A stretch of DNA of 64,000 nucleotides from Lunularia cruciata (GCA_948567375.1 OX419762.1:19274727-19338726); one strand, 5' to 3'; shown: positions 9,146 through 22,022, counted from the stretch's first letter. Program-made: numbers and translations. The notes: generated from the letters alone by a model not told the origin.

Positions 9146-11206
9146 CTATGCTCTAGTAGTAGGAACTGCACCATCTCTACTTTCACACAACGTGGCAGCC
9201 AACCGGAACATTGGAGTTGGGTCAACTCCCAATGTAAACATGTCATTGGCTGAAAACAAAGGATGCCGCATAATCAGCTGAGCCGCCCCCAACATCATGC
9301 TAGACTCAGTCTGTGTAGTAGCAGGTGGCTGACTAGTAGGTAGTCCATCATGTACTCCATCACCACCTACCACACCTGCACTTGGACGTCTAGGAACCAT
9401 GGATGTTGTCTGCAATGCCTCAGATAGTGTGAAAGACTGGGGAAGTCTAACCTGTCTCCCAACCTCTCCTCTCTGTGGGTCCAACTCCACTGATGCTACT
9501 CTAGGCTCTGGAGCATGTACTGCACTCCTAGTCACTGCTGCATATCCATCCACCTGTGCTGCTCCGCACATGAAGTCCAAAGCATCTCTATCACCAGCAT
9601 ATGAGGTGGAAGCCTTAGCACCCAAATCTGGTCTCCTCTGAGCAATAGCCATACTAGCCAATCTCTGCTCCAACTGCTCAATCTGAGTAGCCATAGTTGT
9701 GTCCAAAGTAAGGGCAGGTACTGCACCCCTACTAGGTGTAGATCCTCTATCACCACCTCTACCACCTCGTCCTCCCTGAACTGGAGCTCCTCTACTACCT
9801 GCCATAGTAGCCCTACCACTCCGTAACTCCGGGTGTAGGTCAAAACACCGGTCACTAGTGTGACTAAATCTATGGCAGTGCTCACACTTCCTTTGTGCTT
9901 GCTGTGATACACTAGAGGTATCAAGTCTGCTGCCATGAGTACACTCTCTCCTATGGTGAGGTCCACCACAAGTCCAACAAGCAACACCACCACTCATTGG
10001 CTGCTGCTGACCCAAATATGAGGGTAAGGATCTAACTCCACTAGGCCCTCCACTCGCTCCATAGGATCTGGGCTGTCCACCCTATCCTCAAAAACCAACT
10101 GGGCGTGGTGCACTCTGCTGCACTCTAGAAGAAGTCACAACCGTGGATGAGGTCTCCCTACCAAATCTAGATGTCACCACTCTCTCCTCCACCATATTGA
10201 GCTCAATATGCTCAACCAAACCAAAGACTATTGCCAAAGTGGGCGAAGTAGCCTGCAACAACGTAGCATCACAAACTCTACGTCGCAACTCCCTGTCCAG
10301 TATCCCATACTAAAACTGGACTGCCTGGGCCTCAGTAACTCCCTGAGTGAAACTGATCAGCCGCCTCATGCGAGTGTATGCCTTGCGTAGGCTCTCTCCA
10401 GCCTTCCGCTGGAACTCCTGCAAGCTCCTCAGCTTGTCAGTCCACACTCCTTGGTAGTTCTGCCTCAAACACAAGAAGAACTCCACCATGGGGTTAAACC
10501 CCGGTACCACACCACCTCCTACAGCGGTACCTCCACTCGTAGTAGCACTATCTCCAACTAGTGCACCTCCACTAGCTCCACCCACACTACTCGAGCTAGA
10601 ACTCGTGGGTACAGCCGATCTACTCTTGGCCACCGAGCCTGAAGTGATGGAGACATAGTGTGGAGACCAATACTGTCTCCATAACTCAATCTCCTCCAAA
10701 TGAGCTCTCCTGAACTCATGGTAGTCATCCATCGGCGGACCCTCCAAGTGTTGAAACAACCCCTTCCATGCCATGAAGGGTGTGAACAAAGTCGGGTTCC
10801 GCATCTGCTGCAGATCACACCAACAATCAAACTCTTGGATGAAGTCATTCAACTCAATGGTACCCACTATACCAGAGAAACGCCTAGGGCCTTTGGAGGC
10901 CCCATAAATCTTGTCCATGTCCCACAACAACGGTGCGGACATACCAATTGCACTCTCAATTGAATCAGCTCATGTGTCAAACTCCAACTTAGAGTCAATC
11001 TCTTCCCTCACTAGGACTTGAGATACAGGCTGATATTGAGCACCACTCCGAGTAAACCCACTACTTACTGCAGGGCTAACTCCTCTGGAATCTCCAAAGA
11101 ACTCCGTCGTGACCAAGTAACTGCAATAGCAAACCCGAACCACCAACTGCAACCGCAAGTCGCAACCGCAAGTGCCCCACCAAGTGCCAACACCCCCAAG
11201 TGCCAA
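9146..11206 (-). pseudogene. Gag with two zinc knuckles
   Basis: One reading frame runs from about 11206 to 9146, interrupted by TGA 10970-10972, TAG 10310-10312, TGA 10088-10090 and TAG 10082-10084. The N-terminal part (TRSGAQYQPVSQ) is followed by a capsid-like region with W- and F-rich blocks, a Ser/Gly-rich insert (about 10620-10500) and a retrotransposon Gag block around LRSLQEFQRKAGES. Two CCHC-type zinc knuckles lie at 9979-9845. The first is CWTCGGPHHRREC, slightly irregular in spacing. The second, CEHCHRFSHTSDRC, is a regular CX2CX4HX4C. Gag packages the RNA. The true start is uncertain and could be a little downstream of 11206. Confidence 0.82.
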
Positions 11207-12367
11207 TACTAACTAAGCACCACCCACTAATGTAACTCTAACCAAGATAACTACACTAGGGGAAGGGCAACTTGTAACCTGTCATCATAACACGCACTCT
11301 CATAGTCTGCAGGTCATCACTTCCTGCCTCACCGGAGAGAAACAAAGGTAGTCTGACTGGTCATCACTCCAGCCTCACCACCAAGAGCACACCAGAGCAC
11401 CAATGCTCAAAAGTCAGGGCACCTCACACAAACGTGGTGCACAAACAGGAAGTAGAGAATGGAGGGGATCCAATCACAAGAAATCTAAACAAAAACCTTC
11501 TATCTCATAACACAACACGGGACTGACTCTGCCACCATTTGGCATTTGACATAAGAGAAGTTTGTATCTAAGTCCTAAGCTACCAAGATCACCAAGAATG
11601 GGATCAAATTGCCTTTCCAAGCCAAAGTTACATGTGTACAGATAACAGTGGCACTGTCACTAGGACAACAAGTGAGGGTGGACCAGTTGGCTACGGGACC
11701 AATTGGCTAGGAATAAGAGATTTAGGGGTCAAACCCTGTTGTGCACAATCTAGCAGGAAAGGCAGATTTTGCCAACCAATGACCAAGATCTACTCTAACT
11801 CTTGTTGCCACTTCAAACCTTTCTTGTTACCTTTCTTGTTGCCTTTCTTGTTGCCACTTCGAACCTCCTCCAAAATTGGTGAAATTTCTCCAAATCTGCA
11901 AAACTCCTCCAAACTAGCAAAACTCCTCCAAATCTGGCCCAAAATCTGACGTAAAATCTGACGTAAACCCTAAAGATGGCTGTCCGCCAAATCCCCCGCT
12001 AACTTTCCACTTGAGCAAAATTGACAACATAGGTTTTTCCAAATCACAAATTCATGAGAAGAGCTTCCCAACTCCACCTTCAATTTGACTTTTTGAGCCC
12101 AACTCGTAGCAAATTGGTCTTGCCTTCACCTCTTGAGCTCAAAATCACAACCACTGCTCAAAAATTGCTCCTTCTTTGCTCAAAATTTGGCCAACGCTTC
12201 TGCACTCCATCTGCCTAATTGCCAAATCTGCATCACTTGAACGAGCTTCTGCACACTAGGGAAACAAATAACTTGAATCAAGGTACCAACGATCCACCGA
12301 GCTTGGAGATATCACCAACACTCACAATTCTTGCACCCAATTTCCCCCTGACTTCACTTCTCTGATG
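11207..12367 (-). other. 5' leader of the Ty3 element
   Basis: This untranslated stretch lies between the right LTR and Gag. It contains tandem TTTCTTGTTGCC-like units at 11819-11860 and short repeats around CAAAACTCCTCCAAA and AAATCTGACGTA at 11875-11965. Directly inside the LTR the minus strand reads TCAGAGAAGTGAAG. Only ATCAGAG matches the usual initiator-Met primer site, so no primer site is called. Confidence 0.55.
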
Positions 12368-12812
12368 TAATCAGATTGCTTACCACTCTCAACTCAACTC
12401 AACTCAACTCAGATCAGTACTTGATCTGTCACTCTATAAACTGCCAACAACTGGGCACTGATTACAGTCAAGCCACACCCACTCAAGCATAGAGAATCTA
12501 GGTGACGCTCGCCGGCCTCTGTCCACCATAGCCAGGAACTCGAAGGCTCAACATCAGAGAAGTGAGCTCTCTAGAGCTCACTTCGAAACTATACCCCCTG
12601 GACTCAAGCTAGCACTGAAACCCTAACGGTCCCGCTGATGGCACACTTGACGGTGCAAAGTGACGGTGGGCCCCACCGTGAAGTTAGTACACCAAACACA
12701 AAATCTAACCGTCGGAAAGTAGTCTCTGAGAAACTACTAGAATAACTCTAACTACTATCATTGGAAATCCAGTGCCCGAGCATCTAGATGCGGAACTACA
12801 AATGGCGTGACA
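12368..12812 (-). repeat. Right (5') LTR core of the methyltransferase-bearing Ty3 element
   Basis: This 445-bp sequence aligns with 3107-3560. It starts on the minus strand at 12812 with TGTCACGCC and ends CTGATTA at 12368, before the leader. It lacks the A segment of about 105 bp that precedes the same core in the left LTR. It would contain the promoter and RNA start. Confidence 0.85.
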
Positions 12813-12816
12813 ATAT

Positions 12817-15800
12817 ACTAGTAATACACTTACTTTCTTCTTGGAATTCAATGATTCTTATCATATTAACTAAAAGGAGTATGCTTTTCTTGTTGATAAG
12901 AGACTATATATTTCAATAGCACATCCTATACAAGAGTTAGAAATATACTTTGTAAAAAATGAAATATATAGAAGATGAATCTTGGATATTTTCAAGATAT
13001 GGTCCTTATTTTTCAAATATATTAACATGAATAATCACTTAGAGCTCATCTTTCAATCAAAGGATGATTTTTCCATCAAAGAGGAGTAACTATATTAGTG
13101 AACACCTCAGATACATTAGTTATTGTTATTGAATTTATCATATTTTATGTAACAACTCAATCCACTAAGAAATTAGAGAATGAAAGATAGAAGGTAAAGT
13201 AAGGTCATGTTAATTTCTTGTTGAAAAATATTTTATTAGTGCATTTGTACATATAGTACAACCTCTAGTTGGACTTATCTTTGTAGATGCTAGTGAAATC
13301 ACATTCTTATTCTAATTTTAAAGTGTTAGAATAGATTAAATATTTTGCTATGTATTTCACATATAAATAGAACTTTAAGACATATTTGATTTGACAATAT
13401 GTACAAATAGTATGCCCAAAAACTCTTTATCCATACTCAAGAAGTTCATCCATACTACACTTAGTTGTATTTTTGCTTTCAAAATATTAGTGCACTCCTT
13501 CACTCAAGATTCCACTATATTTTGTCAAAAGGATTTAATAAAAATTTTAAAAGATATGAATAATATTTTTTCCATTTTAGGTTAGGTGTGAAGATAGGTT
13601 ATTTTTTAATTCAAAGGAAACCAATAAGAACCTTTTACCAAAATTTAAACTCTACAAATAGATTTTTAGTCCAACTACAAGCTAACCATAACACCTTCAA
13701 CATAATTGAAAAGATAAAAAATCCAAAGATAAATTGAATATTACAAATCAATGATTAAACGACTTTAGGCAGATGAAATATTTTTAAAATTGACTATTTT
13801 TCCATGCAATAAATTTGTGATTGATCACTTGAATGTTAAGATGCTAAGATATTTATTGTCGAGATTTGATAAGAAAAGAGTGACAAGGAGGTTTAGAGTT
13901 ATTGTAATGACTTAGTGTTGACTAAAATGTGGTAGAATGGTAAGAACATGTCATTCTTATGGAGATACAAGTTGGAAATGACTAGAAGATGAAGGAAAGT
14001 GCCATAATGGTTCATTTATATTTTTTTCCTATTTAACTATTGGGCAAAATCATTCCCAAAAGAGGATGGTGTCACCCTTAATGGTGCACTACAGGAAAGG
14101 GAGAACAAAAATCACTTTCATTGAAGATCTATTCCAAATTAGTCATGAAGATGATGGTTCATTTGTCACAAAAGTCTCTTCACTTTACAGTTCACTCTCC
14201 TCTAAGGGCATAACTTGGCTAATGGTCATTAGCTCTTGTTCTCTATTAGTGATTTAAACATTATGATCTCTATGGCTACCATGAGCACACAAAACAAAGG
14301 TCATTAAAATTGCAAGCATCAAGCTTCCACAACAACTATTTCTATATCTTGGGTAGTTTCATCATGAAAAGTCCTATCATTCTAGTGACTACAACCACAA
14401 TAACTAACTACATACTACCCTTCCCAAAAGGCATAATCTATAGGAGTTGTGGATTGATTGTGATGCTTATGTTTTTTATTGTGGTATCATCCAATGCCAT
14501 AATAAAAATTGAGTCCTCCATGCATTGGGTTGCCTCTTCAAATCCCTCAAAAATCACACATTCTGATTAAAAGAAAATATGCCTCATGGCACTTGAGCAC
14601 TTGTGATCTTGCTGCAAATTTCCTCACCACTACTCATTCAGGTGCCCAACCAATCATGCAGAACACATACTCATACACAAAAAATCTTAGAGGTAAATCT
14701 TAGAGTGCTTAGAAGTGTAAAGCTCTTTGAGCAAAGAATTGACTCATTGAACAAATGAACATATTTTATATTCAATTGAGACCCTTTATACTATTCCCAA
14801 TCCTCCCCATAAGGATTAATGGCTAAGTAGGTTCCTCAATAACCTTGTATCTAATCCAACATCATGGACTTAGGATCTATATTTCATCTTAGTCACCTAC
14901 TTGGAATCCTACTCCTAGATTTTCTAACTTAGGATTCCAATCCTCTCTTATTCTAATCTAATTGAATTAAGCTTGGCCTATGTGGCATAGGCCCGATCAG
15001 CTTTACAAGTTGTTGGCTACTATCTCATTATCAATGGATTGACAAGCCCAAAGGTCTTTGGATCATAAATTTGGTTGATCACAAACAATGTTCTAAGCCA
15101 ATAATATTTACAATCACAAAAATCTTTGGCATGATACATTTCTTCATCTTGATACTACACCAATGATCTCCTTACACATTAAAATCTCTTTACACCAGAG
15201 GTGTCCTACTCAAAAGATATTTACAACTACAAACGTGCCTTATAGGTCAATGATGTCTTCCATGCCAAAGGTGTCTTTTATGCAAAAAGGTGTCTAAAAC
15301 TTCAAATGGTTATAAATTTTACTATAGACCTCTAAACACTATGATTTTGGTGGCAATGGAAAGCACTTGAGAAGGCATTTTTATTGACATAAAGATTTCT
15401 TCATTTGAGCACTTAACCATAGAGATATAAGCCCCAATGTGCACTAAAGGTATTTGGGCCAAAGGTTATCTAAGCCAATGATATTCCAAGTAGATGATCT
15501 TCCACTTGGCCAATAGCATTTTGTATGGAGTTCTTTGTTCAAGAATGTAAACACTAAGGTCATCACCATTGAGAAATCATGACCACAAGGATCACAATCA
15601 CAAAGATCAAGATCATGATGGTCTTTGTCATCATGATCCATGGATATGGAAGAACTATGGTGTTTTTCCTATGTAATCTTCTTGTCCTCTTGCATGTTTA
15701 CCTTCTAGGGCAATGATAGGTAGCACAATCTTGTGTTCTAATATTAACAACTTCCTAGCCTTTCAATAATCGATGGAAATTGAAAACAAGACAGAAAAAT

Positions 15801-16829
15801 GCACTAATAGTGGAAAAGTGGGTTGCCACAATTATGATGCGTGAAAAATAAGGAAGTATTTCTCTTAGGCATGTCTTCTATTATCCACAAAGACCATAAC
15901 AATAAGACAATAAGATTTAACTAGTCAATGAGTAGATTTCTACTCATTGATTTAAAATATTGATAGTTTATACATTTTATGGGTTTTATAATAAATATGA
16001 TGAATTTTTAATTAAAATTTCATTTTATGTAATGTACTATGTTATTAATGTTCTAAAACCTATAACCTTTGATAAGATAATATTATTCATTAAATTTTAA
16101 TCTTAAGTAGCAAGATAATATTTGATCACTAATTATTGTATAATTATATCTACAAGGTGTGTTGCTTGTCATGGATTGGATACATCTTTTAAATTTTTAA
16201 CAGTTATGAATTGGTTCCTTGCTTGAACTCAATTTGAGAAAAAGATTCATAAATCAAATTTAATGCTATTAAAAGAGTTATTTGAAAATTTTTTGTTAAA
16301 TTTTAATTTCAGAATAGTATGAAGATCTTTTCATATATAACAATACAATAGTTTGCTATATAGTTATGTTCTACCTAAATATACTTCATAATGATTTATT
16401 TTATTAATTCTTGGTTCATATTTGAAGAAAGATATCAATTCAAGAATTGAGTATTATTGATCTAATATTAAGTAATACAGAAATTTCTCATAATAGTAGT
16501 ATTTATTTTGATATCAAAAGGTCAACAATGGTCAACAACAACTCAGCTAACTTTTTACAAATATCAAGTTTGTGACTATTATTTTCATTTAAAAGGAATT
16601 ATTGTATTAATTTTGGTGCCCTATCTTTTCTTAAAATTGCAAGTTTGTTTCATTTTTCTACTTTTTGTTAGGGATAAAAAAACCATACTTTTATGTTTAG
16701 ATGAGAAACTCCTCAATTGGGTATTAGTCAACTTCATCCTTGTGTACACCAAGGTATGAAAGGGAGGGCCCCAAAGACCAAGATATAGAATTGCTACCAA
16801 AGTTATGAGATGCACAACAAAGAGTTCTC
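12817..16829. other. AT-rich repeat-derived DNA without genes
   Basis: I see no coding region with a recognisable domain. Short ORFs at 13391, 14310 and 16508 look like chance or relics. The one explainable piece is the inverted family R fragment near 14000-14190, annotated separately. Confidence 0.5.
13990..14190 (-). repeat. Inverted fragment of family R
   Basis: The sequence around TTCCTATTTAACTATT...GGTGTCACCC is the reverse complement of the conserved part of family R near 23200-23350 and 1330-1480. A short translated match supports it. Here the plus strand reads MVHYRKGRTK then EDDGSF; the minus strand at 23282-23190 reads MVHYGKEKLTK then EDDGSL. It may be a coding relic; I do not recognise the protein. 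Confidence 0.55.
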
Positions 16830-17519
16830 ATGGGAAGATAGTGATCGCTTAACCACCAAAGAAGTCTTCTTCCCAAAAGATCATACTTCAAAGAGTCTTC
16901 TCTCCAACAAATTATTTTGTGCACAGTTTGGGGCTTATTTTCTGTATGGTTACTTGTTCAAATGGATCAACCTTTATCTCATTAAAAGCTTTGTTTCAAG
17001 GGTTTTCCAATGGCACCAAAATTGTAGCAATGAAGATCTGTACCAAAAGTTATAAGCATTTGAATTTTTATAAGACCTTTAATGAAGAGTGCTTTTGGAG
17101 TTGTAAGAGATGATAAATATTTCAAGAGTAGTGCCTTCAGAGGTGTACATACCTTCAAAAAGGAAGGACTTTGGAGTTGTAAATATTTCAAGAAGAGTGC
17201 CTTCTAAGTTGTATAGACCTTTTGGGAGGAATAATTTAGGAGTTGTAAATATTTTAGGAGTGTCTTTGGAGTAGTATATACCTTAGGGAGGAAGGATTTT
17301 GGAGTTGTAAATATTTCAAGAGGAGCTCTTTCAAGTTTATAATAAACTTCTTGGCCAAGTACCACTTTTATGTTGTAAGTCAAAAGAATACCAATTCAAA
17401 ATTGACTTCAAGGAAGATTTGACACCTTCCTTGGCAAAAGTAATAAGCTTAATTAGTTTAGACAATATTAAGGTAAGATAGGATTAGAATCCTAAATGTG
17501 TGATGTAGGATTAAACATG
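16830..17519 (+). repeat. Family R copy 2, left part
   Basis: The part from about 17100 to 17519 is similar to 500-900 of the window. It continues after the inserted chromovirus at 22782. Together the two parts match the uninterrupted copy 1. Confidence 0.6.
17085..17345 (+). repeat. Degenerate minisatellite of about 66-bp units
   Basis: About four imperfect units share the core TTTGGAGTTGTAAATATTT followed by CAAGA-G-AGTGCCTT. A weaker version occurs at 600-760 in the other R copy, so the array belongs to family R. Confidence 0.6.
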
Positions 17520-17524
17520 AGATT

Positions 17525-17948
17525 TGTAACAATATGGAGTTTAGCAACAAAGTTAGTTAGGGCTAACAAACTAGCAATAGGAAAAATTAGCCTAGAATAT
17601 TCTAGAAGTATCTAGCAAGCTTCTTGGGAAACTTCATGGATAGCTTAGCTTGCACCCCAAGTAGATAGCTTTTAGAAGGAAATATCTAGAAGCTTCCAAC
17701 TAGCTTAGCTTTCATGCCAAGTAAATGGGTTCTAAATCAAAACTTCTTGAGAAGCTTCTTGATTAACTTGGTATACATCCCAAGAAAGTGGCTTAAAGAA
17801 GTTTCTTGAAAAGCTTCTCGAGGCCTTGTATGATCCCTATAAATACCAAAGACAAAGCTCATGCTAGACATTTGGAGTTTCCCACACTCAAGTGTCCCAA
17901 TGTGATCTTTCATTCTCCTATTTCTCTCCCCGGTCTTGGTCTTTTACA
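17525..17948 (+). repeat. Left LTR of the chromovirus
   Basis: It starts TGTAACAATATGG and ends TTTTACA, followed by the primer site. It matches 22368-22776 along its length with many substitutions, so the insertion is older than the methyltransferase element's to judge by LTR divergence. A TATAAATA-like box (CTATAAATACC, about 17838-17848) fits a promoter. Confidence 0.9.
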
Positions 17949-17949
17949 T

Positions 17950-17961
17950 TGGTATCAGAGC
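17950..17961 (+). other. Primer binding site, initiator-Met tRNA
   Basis: TGGTATCAGAGC lies directly inside the left LTR. It is complementary to the 3' end of plant initiator methionine tRNA, the standard minus-strand primer. Confidence 0.93.
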
Positions 17962-18199
17962 AAGAATGGGATGGATGGAATTTATGGACCACCAAATCCA
18001 TTTCCACCAAACCATTGGGATTTTTGTGTCTGAGAACTACCCAAACATCATTTCACACCGTTAATCATCTTATATTTTGGGCAAAATTTCTAAATACAAT
18101 CACCTTGTATAAGGAACCCTTGGTACTTTTGATTGTAACTTATGGAGAATGGTGGATATGTTGCATCTATGTGTTAGTAAATAAGATAAATTGGGTTAG

Positions 18200-19260
18200 T
18201 GTGATAGAGTAGTAGCCATGGTGGCAATGCATGAGGATCATTGCTATGCAACAACAAATCAAGCACCTTACTTGATTTTTGTGTGAACAAGACTAGCAAT
18301 GACAAGAGCACATAAAAAGAGCACCATTTTGAGAAGGAGAAGACCGAATCCTATTTCCAAAACCCAAGGTATTTGATGGCAAGAATCTCCTAGGCATAGT
18401 GAAGAATTTTTTATATGACTGTGAATGTTATTTTGAGGCTACAAATCTCCAAGATGAATGGAAAAAAAATCTCTTAGCTTGAAGAGCTTGAAGTCACAAA
18501 CCAAATTAGAAGTGACTATGCAAGAGCCAAAATACTTGGAAGAATCCATGCAACTAGTAGAGCGCTTTGATTAATTAGTTGCAACAACTTGGTTTCAACC
18601 TTGACCTTCACAAAACCAACTAGCAAATTACACACATGTGGAGGAGCCAGAAGCAATTGAGATTGATGCCATCCAAGGAGACCACTTGGTACAGCGGATT
18701 GGGAAAGATAGTGGCAAAATGGTGGTTGCTTTTATTATTGCCAGATTGGACATTGTATTGCTGAATGTTCACTCAAGAATGGGCGATCTTGACAAATTGC
18801 CCAAATGGAGGTTGTGGAGCAAAATGATCAAGAAAATGAGGAATCCTAATAAGAGATTTTAAACCACATATTGGGAACTTGATTAGTTCCAATGGGATTG
18901 AAGGCTCGACCTATGCAATTTTGCTTCACTTTATGATATCTAATGGTGGCTATAAGATTTTGGTTGATTTTGGAAATTCAAAGAATTACATGTTTCTACA
19001 ATTAGTAGACATGCAATTAATAAAGGATTGAGTATTCTTATCAAACCATTAATTGGAAGTAGATTGATGATGGCGGATGGTAGAAAGGGTTCTACATTCT
19101 GTACCTCGCATCCTCTTACTTCAAAATTGGGAAGGAATATTTAGAGTGTATGAGGTTTATAGTGGCACCTCTACACTATAATGTCATTTTGGGTTTGCCT
19201 TGGCTTGAATGTCATAAGGTTCAATTTGATTGGAACCAAAGACAAATTCAAGTAGGTACC
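18200..19260 (+). pseudogene. Gag and protease remnants of the chromovirus
   Basis: A degraded Gag contains a zinc-knuckle remnant near 18717-18775 (CFYYC...GHCIAEC, with one extra residue in the first pair). Protease remnants follow, with KILVDFGNSKNY at about 18955-18990 in place of the usual Asp-Ser-Gly site. Several stops and frameshifts interrupt the region. Confidence 0.65.
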
Positions 19261-19480
19261 TTTGGGTAAGACACCTAAGAATAGTCAATCCCAAGATGAG
19301 AGTTTTGTCAAGAAAGCAAACATAGAGCAAGCTTTGAAGGAAGATAAGTCCTTAGATGGGAAATTTGTTGGTGAAGCAACTATAGAGAAAGCTTTGGAGG
19401 AAGATAAGTGTGTTTTTGCAATATAGATCAAGCAAATTGCACAAGGAGAATCTGAGGAGGGTCAAGAGTCTCATCACGCA

Positions 19481-20818
19481 ATGGTTGATCAAATAGTTTG
19501 GGAGTTTGTGAATGTATTTTTGGATGATTTGCCAAAGGGATTACACTCTGATTGTGGTATGCTCCTCAAGATTGAGTTATTGCTAAGGAGTACTCTAGTG
19601 AGTAGACCAATCTATTGGCTCTCACCAAAGGAGTTGGAGGAGTTACAAACAACACTTATGGAGTTGTTGGAGAAGGATTTCATATGACATAGTAGATCTC
19701 CTTGGGGAGCACCAACTATCCATTCCAAAGAAAGATGGAAGACTTTGTTTCTATATTGATTGCCATATGCTCAATAAAAAAATAGTGAAGAATGCATATC
19801 CCTTGTCTCAAATTGATGACTTGCTTGATCAATTGAGTGGAGCACGATATTTTTCCAAGTTGGATCTTTGTAATGACTATTGGTAAATCTTGATTGATAG
19901 AAAGGATGTGAAAAATATTACCTTTTGCACAAGATATGGGCATTTTGAATGGAAAGCTCTCCCATTTGGGCTCACTAATGCTCCAATAGTCTTCATGGAT
20001 AATGATTGGGTGTTGGATGTACTATTGGATTGATACGTAGTGGCATTCTTTGATGACATTTGATCTACAACAAGATGGAGGTAGAACACATAAATCATGT
20101 ACGGGAAGTCCTAAGGTGACTATATTAATGGGAATTTTATTGCAAGAAGTCAAAGTGTGCCTTTTGGCAAAAGGAAGTCACCTTCTTGGGTAACAAGATC
20201 TCATCAAAAGGGATCAAGATGGAATAGGAGAAAATCAAGGTCATTATTGATTGGACTAGATCCAAAGGATGCCATAGAGGTGTGAGCATTTAATGGATTG
20301 GCAAGTTTTTACTAATGGTTCATCTACTATTATGCGCATGTGGTAGCACCATTGATTGACCTCTTGGTGAAGAACTCAAGCTTTCAGTGGACCACCAAGC
20401 ATGAAGAAGCATTCAAGAAGCTTAAAAATATGGTGTCTTCAAGACTCATTCTTCAACCATATGATCATCAACTACCTTGTGTGGTTGACTTTGATACTTC
20501 TAACTTTGCCATTAGAGTTGTGTTGTAGTACGAATTCCCATATAGGTTGCATCCCATTGCTTGCCAATTAAACCTTGTAGAAGGGAATTACTCTACACAA
20601 GATCAAGAACAACTAGCAATGGTATATGCCACCAAGGTATGGAGGCATTAGCTCTTGGGAAAATAGATGATCGTGCAGACCAATCACAAACTCTTATTGC
20701 AAACATTACATTTGGAACACATCATTTATGGGAGGAGCAACTCCATTTTTTTGACATCAAACTTGAGTATAAACTAGGTTGGGTTTATGTCATTCTTGAT
20801 GCCCTATCACAATGACCT
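19481..20818 (+). pseudogene. Reverse transcriptase and RNase H of the chromovirus
   Basis: The RT entry region is clear (WEFVNVFLDDLPKGL and LSPKELEELQTTLMELLEKDFI-like block at 19495-19687). It is followed by LPFGLTNAP at about 19960, a damaged catalytic site (FFDDI near 20047-20061 with a stop just upstream) and RNase H with EEAFKKLKNM and VVDFDTSNFAI. Multiple stops (for example TGA at 19685-19687) break it. Confidence 0.85.
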
Positions 20819-20999
20819 AATTTGAAGTCTCTACCTCTCATCATGGCAGCAATTACAACGGTGTCAATCAACTTCAAGGTCCAAAACAAGTTTAGGTCAA
20901 CTCTACAACAAGATCCTTTCTTTTAGATGGTACAAGGTCATCTTGCATCATGCGACTAAGAGTAAAACAACTTTTCCTTCAACGAAGGCCTTTTATTCT

Positions 21000-22022
21000 A
21001 CAAGAACAAGATTTATGTTCCAACCAAGGGTGATCTCTGACTTGTGTGCCTCCAAGAAGCCCATGACTTACTAATCATTGGTCATATGGGTGCAAATAAG
21101 ACCTTGGGTACTCTCCAATGCCAATGGTGGTGGACCAACATGATACAAGATGTTTGAGAGTTTGTTCAATCATCTGAGAGCTACCAATACAACAAGGCCA
21201 AAAACCAAGAACCAAGAACCAAGTGGACTCCTTCAACCACTCCCCATTCCATCTACTCAAAGGGAACATGTGAGCTTGAATCTCATCACATCCTTGCCCA
21301 AGACAAAGCAAGGTCACACAACAATCACGGTGTGGATAAGCTTAGTAAGCAAATGCATTTGGCACCAACCTTTGATATTGTGGATGCTCCAACATTAGTG
21401 CAGATCTACTTTGACATTGTCTTCAGGCATCATGGGATGCCTTGTGTACTCATCTCCAACTATGATACTTGATTCATTTGGAAATTTTGGGGAGCACTCT
21501 TCCATATACTCAACACCAAGTTGGCTTTGTCCATAGCCTATAATCCTCAAATTGATAAACAAACTAAATGAGCAAATTTCACCTTGGAGGATATGCTTTG
21601 TGCCTTTGTCAAATCCACCGTACCAATTGGGATGAATGTCTCATAGTTGTGAATTTGCATACAATAATTTCAAATAGGCAAGCACCAGATTCTCTCCTTT
21701 CTTCCTCAATTTTGGCCAAGATCCACTTCTTCCAGATTCACTTCTTGCTGCTCCTCTATCTCATGTCCTTCATACTTGCACCTTCTTGACCATCATATCT
21801 CAATTCCTCCAACAAGCCAAATCTCATCTTCTTGTTGCTCAAAAATTGTCAAAAACAATATGTAGACCACCATCATTGTGATCTCATATTTCAAGTTGGT
21901 GATAAAGTCATGCTCTCCTTTAGTAACCTACCTCTCGCACTTGATACCCAAATTTGTAAACTCACCTCTAATTGGATAGGACTCTTTGAGGTCACCCAAA
22001 TCATCTCTCCTATTGCTTATTG
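21000..22022 (+). pseudogene. Integrase of the chromovirus
   Basis: Remnants appear in order: GHMGANKTLGTLQCQWWW (zinc-binding part), a core with LISNYDT in place of the usual SDRD block and the AYNPQIDKQTK segment, then the C-terminal GDKVMLS and KLTSNWIGLFEV block at 21900-22022. A stop follows this block at 22021-22023. Catalytic spacing is disrupted by stops and frame changes. Confidence 0.75.

Larger units (their letters stand above)
3000..12812 (-). mobile_element. Ty3/Gypsy LTR retrotransposon encoding a DNA methyltransferase and a PHD finger (decayed)
   Basis: The element reads right to left. The order is right LTR segment, leader (12367-11207), Gag, protease, C5-cytosine methyltransferase, RT, RNase H, integrase, PHD finger, polypurine tract and left LTR. 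RT-RNaseH-integrase order places it in Ty3/Gypsy. The left and right LTR cores (3107-3560 and 12368-12812) align almost throughout, with a modest number of substitutions and a small indel, so insertion was not very recent. Flanks show ATAT at 2996-2999 and 12813-12816, a weak target-duplication candidate in AT-rich DNA. The coding region carries about 19 in-frame stops and at least three frameshifts, so this copy cannot make its polyprotein. The extra methyltransferase domain is unusual for the superfamily. Confidence 0.92.

Noticed and set aside
11960-11975. AAACCCTAAA telomere-like motif in the Ty3 leader
   Set aside because: It is a single copy, a common plant promoter word, and not a telomeric repeat array.
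12350-12367. Primer binding site of the methyltransferase element
   Set aside because: Only ATCAGAG matches the initiator-Met site and the preceding bases differ, so I did not call it, unlike the perfect sites in the other two elements.
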